Below are positions 13,291 to 26,308 of a DNA stretch of 64,000 nt, piece by piece. The stretch's first letter is position 1, and each line of letters opens with the position of its first letter. The position numbers and the translations under genes are program-made. Source of the stretch: Linepithema humile (Eukaryota; Arthropoda; Insecta; Hymenoptera; Formicidae); NCBI RefSeq assembly GCF_040581485.1, contig NC_090130.1, positions 4,464,001-4,528,000 of the forward strand, given 5' to 3'. The notes below the pieces were generated by a model, which saw nothing but the letters and a program-made list of their open reading frames with translations, was not told where the DNA came from and did not search any database.

Positions 13291-14372
13291 AGTGCTTACA
13301 TGAGAGACTCCTAGAACGTGGCAAAGCCTCATTAAAATTAGAATTTTCGAGTTGTTCCGTTTCAGACCGACGCTTGCAGCAACAGACAAAACTTCAATTT
13401 ATCTAAAATCTATCTACGAAATAATCCGATGTACTTTAAGTAATTCTAACTAGTTTATTAATAAAAATAAAATAAAGCTTTGTGTATAATAATTCTGGTC
13501 CGATAGAATTATTAATTTTAATTTTTTTAAATTGGAAAATTATAACTTAGGCAAATCAGGCTTTTGGAATTACTCATTTAATATGCGTGTCTTTATGTTA
13601 AATGTAAGCAATTATTTTAAAAATTTGTCAATATTTAAAAGTATGAAAAATATGTGTAAAAGTATATGGAGTATCCTAATATACAAAGTATCCCAGACTA
13701 ATCGTATTACCCTTTAATAACAGATTCCTGATCATTTGGAGAAAATCTTTTTACAAAAATAACTGCTACAATAGTTTTTAAATGCTCCAAATTATCTCAG
13801 AAATTTGCCAATTACAGGTGACACGATTTGTCTGAGACATCCTGACACTCAGATATTATCTGCAAAAAAGTTGGAAGATTTGATCTGCAAAGCATCTTTT
13901 GGGCGTCACGGCGCACAAACATGAGATCTGACGTCTTGAGACGTAAGTAGAACGAGGTACGTGTAGTCAGCCCAAGAAACGAGTGGGCGGAAGCGAGCGT
14001 AAGCGAAAGAAAGGAGATCGATGAAAGATACGACGAAATATGAGTCGTTTTCCCCTACGTTGCCATAAAAGTTTTTCGTTTTAGACATCTTTTATGTTAT
14101 CAAAGGCCATCTTATACTAATCAAAGGCAATATCTACGTTTCACTAAGTATAAAATATTATTTTGGAAAAAGTATATCAATAGTCGAGGTGTTTAAAAGT
14201 AGAGATAAATTTAAAGATAGCGTCAGCAGAGCTACTATTTCTGTAACTTAATGTCTACTTAGAAGTTTTATCTATTTAGACCCAATTACACCTTGGTCTG
14301 AGACAACTTGAAAATTCTAATTTTAATGAAGCTTTGCCAACTTCTCTGGGAGAATCTCTGTAATGTAAGCAA
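13291..14372. repeat. Large imperfect inverted repeat
   Basis: The arm at 13291-13400 reappears in reverse complement at about 14255-14372. The best part is a run of about 30 bp with one mismatch around GAAAATTCTAATTTTAATGA, and weaker similarity continues on both sides. The interior is about 0.9 kb and contains a second, smaller foldback at 13688-13850. No transposase frame is visible. Confidence 0.55.
13688..13850. repeat. Foldback element, about 60-bp arms
   Basis: The left arm begins near GTATCCCAGACTAATCGT. The reverse complement of the right arm begins near GGATGTCTCAGACAAATCGT, and both arms run to a shared ATTTGGAG. Identity is around 75-80 per cent by eye, with a loop of about 45 bp. 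The ends resemble the TCCCAGAC/TCTCAGAC termini often seen on short insect inverted-repeat elements. Confidence 0.6.
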
Positions 14373-14379
14373 GTATATA

Positions 14380-17300
14380 AGGAAATTATTCTAGGATTCA
14401 AATCAGAAGTTTATATGTATATCAAAATTTGCGTTTTTCGAAAATCAAAGTTTTTCTAAAAATAATTTATCTCTTCAATCTTGTAGCATATTTTTTTGTT
14501 GCTCTTTACTCTTCTGATTAATACAAATCGACATATCAATTTGTTTACAAATATGGTAGATTATTTTTTATTTATAACTAAAACGTTTTATAATTATTTC
14601 AATTATAATTATTTATAGCTAAAAGCGTTCTGTAATTTTAAAAAGCTGCGCGATATATATTTATACGGTTTTTTAATACAACTTTTTGGCTCATATTATA
14701 AATATATCCCGCAAGTTACATTTAAGTTGGAGACAGTGCATTCCAGTGATTTAATGCCGCCTCAAACAAAGCAAAACTATATTCGTATGAAAGATTGCTT
14801 CTGTAGTTCTTGTGCGAATGTTAAAACACGCGCCAGAACGATGACTGGGAAGCGGGCTGCTATAGAATGAAAACAGAACAAGAAAGGCAGCGGAAAGTCA
14901 AGTTGTCAGACGAATAAGACAAAATAGAAAGTCTGTAGAAACGTAACGAAATAAGGAGCGCTCTTTTAGTAGCATACGACAACTCGAAAAAACTCGTTTT
15001 AACAGAACGCGTAAGAGTACATTATTCGAGAAAACTAAAATTCTGCTTTGGAAACGGATTTTTCATAGTTATTTTATTTAGTTTATGTTTAGTTTTAAAT
15101 GAATTGATGCGGATGTTATATGAAGTTTTTACGCTACATATTTTTATTTCAAAATTAAAGCATCTCTTCTCAGAAATGTTGTGTTCTGTTCTAGAAATTT
15201 TTCGAAAGAGGGAAAAGAATTTTTTATTACCATTCGGATTATTATATATATATATATTTTGATTCTTACAATAAATATAAAAGTATTATCACACTTAGAA
15301 ATTTGATACAATATAATCTTTAGATGATCTTACGATGACATTATCCACAATTAGCAATTTAAAATAATATATTTAATGTAATATAAGTAACATTGTTGCA
15401 AAGAAATCACACATGTTCAAAACATCCGGAAAAATCGCGAAGAGATGATCGTATGCGTTGAAGCTCTGATATATAAAATTGATATATTCATACAGAGATA
15501 TTTGTCTTAAATTTTTATATCATATAGCTCAGAATTCTTCCGACCCATTTTTTTTTAGAATTAACTTTCAAGTACCGTATCGAAGATTATCCTTTGAAGG
15601 GATAGAGCGTTATTTTTTACAGACCATCGCGCACGTCGATGGCGCGTACTGCTAGTATTTCGAGTTTTTTTCGTTTTACACATTTTTGATCGATTCACCA
15701 ACACATAACGCCTGACGAGTCGCCGGGAACAACCTCAATTTTTTCGACTGGCTCGATCGGATCATCTCTGTTGCACGTCGACCAACTACCGTGGGTTGCA
15801 GAGGGGAAAAATGTTGCATAAAAACTCTGTTCCGTTTACAATAGCCGCGCGTTAATAAAGTTGCGGAGTGTCGAGAGGATTTAGAAAAATATGCGCACCA
15901 CGTTGTCTGTGGGAATTATAAATTTCCGCGCGTATGGCGAATACAAATGCTCGTAAAACTTGACGCGTTGCATCCGACATTTGGCAAACACATATTCTGT
16001 TAAATATGTATGGTAATCAGTGCCATCAGTTTTAATCTTGTTAATAGATTTAATCATTTATTATTGTTATCTGTAAATAAGATCCGACATAATGTGCGGT
16101 GCATCTCTCTCTCGTTTTCATATCCACAAACATATTTCCTTACATTTTGTTTCATGCTGCACAAAAAGTAAATATACGAAGTCCTTCGCTATTCCAAAGG
16201 CAAGCAGTTCTCTTTTTTTCTTCATTTGCACGAGAAATCTGTAACCGCGAATATCTTTGACAGAATTATTTTTATATTACATTTCACACTACAAACGCAT
16301 CCGGGACAAAGAGATTTTACGCGCGACATCTTACGCTTTCCAAAGGAAAAGGTTTTTTTTCATTCTCGCGGTATGGTCCACGGGTCGGAAACGTGAAACC
16401 TTGGCAAACGTAATTAACCACGATATACTTTCAACATAATTAAAATCACGAAACGCGTAAAGGAATTAGCTTAAAAGGCGCGTTGTATGCGCAACAGGGT
16501 ATAATTAAGCGAATACTGTTTTTTAAAATATCTGTTATGACCTGCTTAATTATCCGTTTCATATATGTATATAACATACCCGCAATACAAAGCGACAGAG
16601 CTTCCATTTGGCAGCATCCAAATAATTAACAAAATCCCGTAATGGTGAAAACATTGTCGCCTGCTTCGATATTTCGTATCGCGCGGAAAACAAAATTGCG
16701 CCAGCCAGCGTAATTAACAAAACTATTATCCTTTCTGCGAAAAATACGATGTTTAATGAACTCCGGTGCTGTTCACATAACGGGGATTACAATATTGCTA
16801 CGTGTATCGCAAACAATTTAACAACATTTTAGAATAATTTTTTTGAAGAAAATTTAAAAAAATTGTATGCGTTTAATTATTCAGTGTCTATACACATAAA
16901 GCTTTTTCTTTTAATTCAACCTCAATAGATGAAATAGAAAATAATGATTTATTTATGTATTAATTACTTTTCACTGCTGTCATTTTTTCATCAATTGCTT
17001 TGATCTTTTAAATATTTAGTTTGTCTTGTAAACACTTTATTTCATAAACATAAAAGAAACATAAAGAAAAAAAGAGAAATGCACCTTTTTCATATAATGT
17101 TGCATATAATGTTGGTTGCTATTTCAAAATAACAATAATATATTATTAAATTTATTAACGAAATAAACGCTTTAATTATCTACTTTAATTTAAATTAAAT
17201 ACTAAAATAATAGAATATACTTATTTATATTCAATGACTATTGTTTTAATTTGACACTATTGACGCTTGTTTACAAAAACTGTGGAAAAAACACGAAACA

Positions 17301-20300
17301 AATTCTATTACACGTTTGCAAACTAGTACAAAACTAGTACACTGCAAAATAAATATTAGGTAAATATGTGAGTTAAAAAAAAAGATGAACACGTGCCGCC
17401 TGCAGCACAGTGTGAAATTTACCTAATGTAGAAGAATAGAATATTTTACACTTTCTTTCTTTTTTGATAAAGTAGATGAAAGTAATGCAAAAACCTGACA
17501 GAACTCGAAACATTTTATTTCTTTTACATTAAATGCATTTTGCTTTAACAGAACTTTCGATTTCAAATTACCAAGCTATTGAACGTTAAAAATGGAAAAG
17601 TTGCAACAAACGATGCGACTCCGATATTTTTCTATAAAAAGTTTCCGTTTTACGTACAAAACGTATAAAGAATCAGCTCTTTTAATATTTCATGCGATTT
17701 ATTCTTTATACAACGTTCATAAGTAAATATTTAATCGATCGTATTTTACTTGTAAATCTTCCGCAACAAGCGACCGATATTATTCGGAACGTGCAAACGT
17801 TAACTTACAATTTCTGATATCCCGGTCACGACATCGCTTAACACACCGACGCGGTATAATTCGTACGTGTGGGTCGGAAAAAATAATAGGTACCTCAGCT
17901 ACACGTGCGTTTATCGCTATCTCGTGCACCGCAGACACAAGAAGCGCACCGAGCAAGAAAAATATTTTTACTGCACCGGGGGTTAGCACACCACATACAC
18001 AGACACACACATACACACACGCTCTTGCTGTGACGCAACTATTATGCAACAGTAGTCTCGTTAAGACCACGCGAAGTATGCCACTTCCACTTTATCACAC
18101 TGACCCACCCCTGTTTCCCCAATGAACAATTTTATTCTTTTCGCGCAAAGTTCTTCCATTTTATCGAAGAAATTATACATTGTGCCTTATCAATTAATCT
18201 CCCAACATGCGACTTTTGATAGCTCGGAAAATTAAAAGTCAACACGACAATCGGATTGTCGTAAATTTCTAAGTCAATAAATCTGCCATAAATATTAAAA
18301 TTTGTTAACGCGACATCTGCGCTAACTCTCATTAGTTTTTCTCAGGCTCTATATCTTTCGGAAACATATATGTAAGCGCGTTGCTAATAGTTCACTTTTA
18401 AAAGTCTCACAATACCAAAGGAATTAAGTTACAATAGTAAAATAGAAAACTTATGTTTTTCGGAATTGGGAATTAAAATCTGATATAAAATTTGGTATTA
18501 AAACGAGATTCTCGGTATTTGAATAACCGTTTTCCATTAAAAGAGAACAATTTTCCCTCTTTAAAAGGAAGAGCAATTGAACATGGCCGTGGCTTAATAT
18601 CATCGAATTTCAAATTAACCGGAACGAACAGACAAAGGGGATACTTTGGTTTCGGGCGTTGCCCCGACGCAATGCTTAATCAAAGTGGCTTACGCAAATT
18701 AATTTATGCCTACGCACGTTCATGGTAATCATAGCCCACGCAAAACTCGGTTCAGGTATACATATGCCTGGGATGCTCGTATAACGACTTCGGCTTACGC
18801 GCACGGTGCATTCAGGTGATTAAACTGGCCGTAAGGTATTTTCCAGATAAGGGGAGAAACGGAAAAAACCGACACTCTGATAATTATACCGATCTGTGAG
18901 CACATCGACCTCATCATGAAAAAAGGGGGAAAAAAGAGAGAGTAATCACGGACTTTTACACGTGCATCTGCATTATGCGATGGATGATTAAAAGATTAAA
19001 TAGTGATGAATTTTCTGGAAAAAAACGTGTTATTAATTGCCAGTTTTTTCCGACATCTGACGTTAATTAGTCGTTTCAATTTTACATTTATTTGTTTAGA
19101 CATTTATATCACTTCTCAAATTTACCATCAGCAGCTTAATACGGATTAAATCGGAGAAAATAAATTTATACAGTTTAAATATTCTGTATAAAATTGCTCG
19201 CATTGTAACTTGTAACGCGATATATGCTTTTGATACACAAACATACTGAATGAAAAGGGTATAAATTTTATACGATAACAAATACCATTTTCCACAAATT
19301 CTCATGAGCATAAAATAAAAGCATATAACCATAAAAGCTGATATCTATTATGTTATGAAACATTTACATTTTTATCTGTTACAAAACATATTTTATATTA
19401 TTATAAAAATAAATAACATTTATTGTGCATTTTACTAGCCTAAAAAATTAAGAAATAAAAATATAAACGATTAATTTTTCAAATTAATTATATTATTTTG
19501 TATGTTTTAATTAATTATTTATATAGTATGATAAATATACAACATAATATTGTATAAATATGGTAAATATTTGATTTGATAGATTTAAACATTTACACTT
19601 CATAGGATTGTGTACATATATTGTGCTCAAAATTATCTCAGAAATGTCAAAGTTATATTACAACTTCATGAATCTCGACTCTCTGTGCTTTCAATGTGGA
19701 GGGAATTTTTACAGTCAAATGGAGATAATTTTCGCGCTTAATGACTTAATCTCGGACATAGTTGACTAGAAATCGACATTGACTAAAACTCACATTTGAC
19801 TCGCAAATGATAACACATTCCGGCCGCGTGAGTCCATTTCGTAACAACATAATGACTTTCGACACGAAGGCAAATAATTACACGACCACGTCGACTTATT
19901 GCAGAGAAAGCTACATTTAAGAACATTTTACAATGACAAAATTGGGACCACACCAATAATAATGTGGAATTATTTCAATTTTTAAGTTTTTGGGAGAACT
20001 ATAAAATTAGTTAGAACTGTGAAGTTTGATGCTCTCCGAAAAAACTCAACGCATTATGCGTTCTATTTATAGGTGATATTTGTTTACAGTTGATATTTTA
20101 ATGCAGTTAACATTAAAGAAGAAAGTACAAATCGGAATATAAATGGACTAGATAGTTAAAATCCAATTAAAAGGTGATAAAATTTTTGATTAGAAAAATA
20201 TAAAAATGTGTGAGTGGATAAATTTTATAATTTATGTTTATATTATTTATGTGCACTAAAACTTAAAATATATCAAGACAATTTACACAATACATATCTA

Positions 20301-22620
20301 AGTTAGTCGATCAAATTTTATTTTATAATTTTTAAAGTTTAAAGTTAAGCTTCTCTATAATTCGCAATCGACGTACGAAACTTTCGTGTGTTCGTCGCGA
20401 AACGATAAATCGAAAACGCAGGATGCGAATATCGCAGGAAATATCGTCGTGCAGTCGTGGAAACGCTAATCGAAAAAGAAATTGTCAAACTTCCGTATTT
20501 TTTCTTCTTATTCTTTTTTTTTCCTCCCTCATTTTCTCTTTTGCACTGTCTCTCCACGTACTTCACATTCGCCTCATGAGAAAACGAATGCAAGCCATTC
20601 AAGATACCATTCAATGAATTCTAATATAGACACATTTAATGGAAGAAGCATGATTCCTGTAATAATAGATCAATGCATTGTATGCATCTTTTGTTTTTCC
20701 TTCATTTTTTTACTGTAACGTCGTATCACAATCAGACAAATATGAAATAATCGAAGAACACAAGAAGAAGCACGAAGAAAAGTTAGAAAAAAAAAATACT
20801 GAAGTTTGATTGTAATTTTAACATTTGATGTGTGTCATCGCAATTATGTACACATTTAGATAGCAAACAAATAATTAAACTCACCACCAAATATCGCAGT
20901 ATTTGCTTTATCTGATGCAAATCCCACCTTAGTTCTGTCGAAAGTGATGAGTACATTATTTGTTCATTATCCAGATATACGTAATCGTGATTACACACAT
21001 ATACACAATCACAATTAAGTACAACGTATAATTAATAGCGAACCTGGACACCGATATTTCCCACGAGATTTTGCGTTTAAAAAATTAAAAATAACAATTA
21101 GCGAGACCATCGTTGCCCGGATACATATCATTAATCAATTAACCCGGCCTTAACCCAGTGATGAAATGCATTTTTGTCTCTTTTCAATTGTCTACTGTTT
21201 TAAAGCGGAACAGACAAGTGAAAATGTTCAATAAAGAACAGGACGTACAACGTGTCTATTCGATGGACACAACGTGTCCGTAAGGTATTTGTTATTGAGT
21301 GTGCATTGGCGAGACTATCAAGTCTGACTATCAAGCTTGGCATTATCGAGCGGTGTCAATCATTACTGACATCATTACTTTTAAATTGCCTTACTGATTT
21401 TGTGAGAATGTCATTATGAAAAATGGAAGAAGTAAAATAATACTTTTCATATTAGCTTCCAGAATTTTGTGCTTTGTACAAGATATTTCGTATTTAGTAG
21501 GCGTAATTTGACACATTAAAAGATTTTGTACAAATGTAAATCGCGAAGAGTGGATGAAAAAAGACTTTTTTATTACTTTAAATTACTCGTGTTTACGGTA
21601 CCAACACTTTCGTCTATTTTCGTACGAGAAACATGGCTAAAAAAATGCATTCCTCGCGGTTGCTTGGTTCGCCTGCACTTTGAGAAGCAAGCTCTGGAGA
21701 ACAGGATGGGTGGTAGGAGCGCAGTTTGTATGTTCACTGTATAAATATATACTTAACAATCTGGAGCAACGCGAGATCCATGCAGATCTCTTTTAGTGCC
21801 ATCCGGGAAAAAACAACACAGCTTTTTCGCAAAGATTCGCTTCTTTTGCCACGTGCCGCGAAACATTTTGTCGTAACAATGTAACCGGTGTTTTTTTTTT
21901 TTTATCTTTGTTGATGGTCGATACGCGCAAAAACACCGTGAGACCTGACCCGAACATAAAGCGAAGTGCCGTTTTGCCCGCGAGCACTAAAGCGCGGCAC
22001 ATAAATCTACGAGCTATCGCGCGGATGCACATGTAAGCGTCACTATACTTAGGCGCACGCACTGCGCCAAAGTATAGCTATAAGTCGTACGTGCCACGTA
22101 GTCCGTAAACCGTGAGAGGTTTCGAGTGAGAGTCCATTTTGTTTAACAAGAATTACATCTTGATGCAACAGATGCCGAGTTATGTCATAATTATGAAATT
22201 AACATCAGGTCTCAGCGTAAATTGCAGATCCGTGTCGTCAGTTCCTTCCGACGCGCGATGACAGTAATAGCATTTCGCTGTCACGGGTTTGATAAATTAC
22301 TCATTCGACTGTACTTGACACTCGTCATTTCACGTCATCAAATTATGTAGGGAACACGACGATATCGGTGGACACTGTTGATCAAGAGTGAGGAGAGTAA
22401 AAAATGCGTTATAAAAACACAGTATTAATAGCGTTTATCAATATCTTAATTAACGAAATGCATCACTTGTAATATCGGGAACTGGACAAGTTAGTTGATA
22501 ATTTTATATCTTCCAATTATCCCAAATATGCATAAAAGATAACATCAAATTGCTGCTCTCGTTATCGTCAGCGACATTTCTCGATAATTAAATAAAAGTA
22601 TTGGCAAACGTAGTTAATAG
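14380..22620. other. Non-coding stretch
   Basis: AT-rich DNA with no supportable gene. It contains a TA run near 15243-15257, a CA-rich microsatellite at 17990-18021, and CpG-richer patches near 15620-15960, 17760-18080 and 21770-22120. Open frames in these patches have no recognisable domain. Presumed intronic or intergenic. Confidence 0.45.
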
Positions 22621-22637
22621 AATACGTTTATTGGGTG

Positions 22638-22752
22638 ATCAGTCAAATAAATCTTCAAAATCACAGAGTAAATTGATAAATGCAATTATATGTATATATA
22701 ATTGAGTCAATTAGTTTACTCTGCAGTTCCAACAATTTATTTGAATGATATC
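22638..22752. repeat. Foldback element with about 50-bp arms
   Basis: The arms (about 22638-22691 and 22697-22747) pair imperfectly. GTCAAATAAAT at the left end matches the reverse complement of ATTTATTTGAAT at the right, an internal CAGAGTAAA/TTTACTCTG pair also matches, and the centre is a TA-rich loop. Size and symmetry suit a MITE-like element. Confidence 0.55.
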
Positions 22753-22759
22753 ATATAAT

Positions 22760-24430
22760 GTTATATAAAAATACAAATTTTTATAAATTTATAATAGTTC
22801 AAACTATGGTTAAATTTTCGTAACATTTCGTGCGCTATGTATTTTTTTACATTATCGCACACTGATTTAAGGTTTAAGATAAAATTTTTTACAATTTAAA
22901 AAATTATAAACTATATGTGCGTGAAAAGAAGGTTTGTTCTTTGTTAGATAACTTCCAATTTTCTCAAGAATTCGATTCTTTACTTTTAATTTACTGATAA
23001 ACGTCTACAAAATGAAAGATATTTGTTCCATGCCAGTCTAGCAGAAGCTATCTACCGTTTCAATATATCACTTTGTGAGTTATGCTTTTATCACAAATAT
23101 TTTATTACAAAACACAGATTATACTCTTATCTCTAATATCTTATTGGAACGCTTCAAATATTATTCCGATTATATCTGTGTCAATATTTGTAATTAATCA
23201 CTTTAATATAAAGTGAAAAATAGGATTAAGAATCAGCAGAAGATAGGGGGGTGGATGCGATAGGCATTTAATTGCCATGATGCACTCAAGCGTAAAACAG
23301 CTATTAATGATCCCTTCATCACTTTCGGCTCTACGATATCGCTGTACGTATCAGAGATCGGAGGGCGAACAATCTCTAGTTCAAGAACGTTGCTTAATCC
23401 TCAGAAATCCGCACTGAGATTCAGTGAGATTTCGCTAATCCGACAGAATATATTTTAATCATAGCTTCTTCAACAAAATTTTTATAGGAAAGTTTTTGTA
23501 AAAAAGCCATCTTTCATCGCAACTTTTATTCTTCAATATTGTAACACCGTGATAATTAAACGTCAGATTAAAACTTACTTTGAAATAAAGTCCGTTTGAT
23601 ATTAATTAAATAATAAGGTTTCATGACTGATTAAATCCTTGAAGTTTAATTTGCTCAAGTGTTTTTAATTTTTAATGTTGGCTTATAAAAAATTAAAGTT
23701 ATTATTTCTCACTAACTATCAAAATAATTATCAATTAGATATTTCTCAATAATGGGAAACCATTTTTGCTTTTTTTCAGTCTTATAAAATTTTTTGTTCA
23801 CACTTATTCATTAAAAAAGTTAATTATTGTTCTACAATCAATTATCACGTATTTAAATGATTACCATTCAAATTAAAATTATTTAATTATTTCGGATGAA
23901 AGATTCGGTCATGAAATGTTCATCTAACAACGTTAATCAATTCGAGAAGTTAAACGAAACGCTGGGGCAAACGGACCGACGTGCTTAAATAATGTGATTG
24001 CGGCAACGTTCTGCGTAATATGTCGCGTAAAATACGGATTTCCTGTTCGCTGTAACAGTTCGTTGTAATAGCACCAATCATCCGCTAAAATGTCCTTAAT
24101 TAAACCTCTTCATGTCGCGATCGAGCTCTGACCCCGGCAAAAATTACACTGCTTTTCCTTCTTTCGTCCACTCAGCAAGCGTATTCTATCCTCGGTCCGC
24201 CGTTGCCAGGAACCTGTTGCCGATACTGGACTGATACGTGCGAAATTCAATCCAATTTCAGCAATAGCCCCGGCGCTCTATCCTTGGTCCGCTCGCGCTA
24301 TTTAATCCACTCTTACTTATCTGTTTTTAATTGATTAAAAATTACCACCGTCCCTCAGGTGCGTGCAAATCAATTCGAGCAACGTAGAATCTCGGTATCT
24401 CTCTCCCCTTCTTTCTCTCTCTCTCTCTTT

Positions 24431-24470
<40 letters not shown>

Positions 24471-26307
24471 CTCGCTCGCTCTTCCCCTCCCATTCACCCA
24501 TCGAAAGGACTATAAATAAAAGGAATCGTGCGCGGCAGCGGTGGCTCGCAGTCAATACCAAAGTTTGATTAACCGATTTAGCGAGAGCAGACTTGGTTAT
24601 ATTTTGAATTAAACTCGCGCTGAACGTGTATGCGTGTGTGCGCGCGGTCTCCGCAGACAATGCCGATTTATCACCGCGCCGCGGCATTTGCATGCCTCGA
24701 TAGATGCGCCAGCAACAGAGAGCGCCTGGATAATCAAACATAAGTTAACGATCCTGCGTGGGAAGTAATATGGCCATTAAATCAACATTCTAGTGTTGAA
24801 AATAATAAAAGCACACGGTATCGCGCTGTATAAATTTTTATTAGATTGCTGAAATATTGCTCGGTGTGATGATTCCTACTGAAACGCCGCTATATTAATA
24901 ACAGTGAATTTAGACGTTACGTAAATTGCGATAGAATTTCAGATGTAGCTAAATTTTATTTCTGGCTCGCTTTTGTCTGTGTTTGCTCTATAATTTTATC
25001 ATCCATTTTATCACCTTCCTTTCCGCGGTCGTAAGTATGAGCTCCGCACACCTTCAATATGAGACGTATCTCTCACGAGAACGTCGAGTGTACAATTTTG
25101 AACTGAATGAACATCATTAGTGCGCGAGCAGAACATTGCGCTCCGCGTACTAATTAAAGGTAACATACTAATAATTCTCCTCGCCGATGAAAAAGCATCT
25201 GGATCAGGCTGGAGACGTAATATACCTACATGCCGTTTCGCTATTGGCCATTTAATCGATATATGCCAGAAGCGTCGGTTGGCCGCGACATAAACAGGCC
25301 TTTATCATTACGCGATTCTATCTGGAATGATCCAATTTGGCTATTTATATCATCATTAAGCGGCAAAAGAACGCCATTTCAAAGTTCGAAAATCTCTGAT
25401 AATCCTAAAGAACAGCGTGTTTGCTGTTTATAAAGTTTGATGTTATTTTGCTTTGGACGATTCTTACTATAACGGAGATAACCACGTTTGCTAACTGCTG
25501 TAATCTTTGCATAGATCCTTTTTTTCTCGCTATTTTACGGTCGTAAGATCATCGCGAGGAGCATGCGCGCCGAAAGTGAGCAGATTCGAATAATCGCGAA
25601 TCAACTTCGAGATGCAATTAAGAGAGCTGGCGAGGCTGGGGGCATTTGATTGATGCCATTCATATAAATCGAAAATTAATATCTGTATAAATTCTGGGTC
25701 AATGAGATAATGTAACGGGTTTCCAAACTTTTATCTTTTTTTTTTTTCGGGGAAAATTTAAGAAAAATTTTTCTACGAGAAAACTTTTTTAATATACAAA
25801 AAGTCAGATAATATTTACACAGATTAAGTTTCAAAGATGTGAATTGATTTTTCAGTCAATGCGAAGAATCTTGGAAAACAATTTTATTCCGAAATTGATA
25901 TGCGATATGGTACTATTTATCATATATATCTTTTAGAAAAATGCCTCTTTTTTAGATTAGAATCTGACGTGAGAAGAAAAATCGCGTCGAAAGATAAATC
26001 TGGCTTCCTACGAGCCGTCATATATAAATCCCTATTTCCACATCGTAAACTGAGTCATATCGGGCGGCGCGCTATTGAATTCTCGTCGACATGCTGAAAT
26101 AATCGTAACTGGAAAAGATCTTTCGATTCTGCCTTTCCGATAGCATTCGGAAGAATCCGAAGTGGAAGGACATATTTTCATTTGCAAAAAGCCGGTTGCA
26201 CAGCCCGGCTTAACCGCGCGCGGTCGGCCGTAAACCGCGTCGGCAATAATTCCGCCGTAAAGCAACACACACTCTCGCAACACAAGTTAACATCGGCAGT
26301 GCCCCTA
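22760..26307. other. Non-coding stretch next to Ace coding exon 1
   Basis: No exon is supported. Position 26308 downward is the start of the Ace intron on the minus strand (donor GTAGGG). A CT microsatellite occupies 24413-24481. The second Ace coding exon, expected to begin with a residue block like TYFLLYDF, was not found on the minus strand anywhere to the left, so the intron is at least 26 kb if the gene is intact. Confidence 0.5.
24413..24481. repeat. (CT)n microsatellite
   Basis: A nearly pure CT tract with a few CTTT and CGCT interruptions. It creates long Ser/Leu and Arg/Glu open frames on the two strands, which are artefacts of the repeat. Confidence 0.95.
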
Positions 26308-26308
26308 C

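Noticed and set aside
24359..24741. Frames of 69 and 123 residues rich in Ser/Leu or Arg/Glu
   Set aside because: Produced by the CT microsatellite. Outside the repeat there is no conserved sequence.
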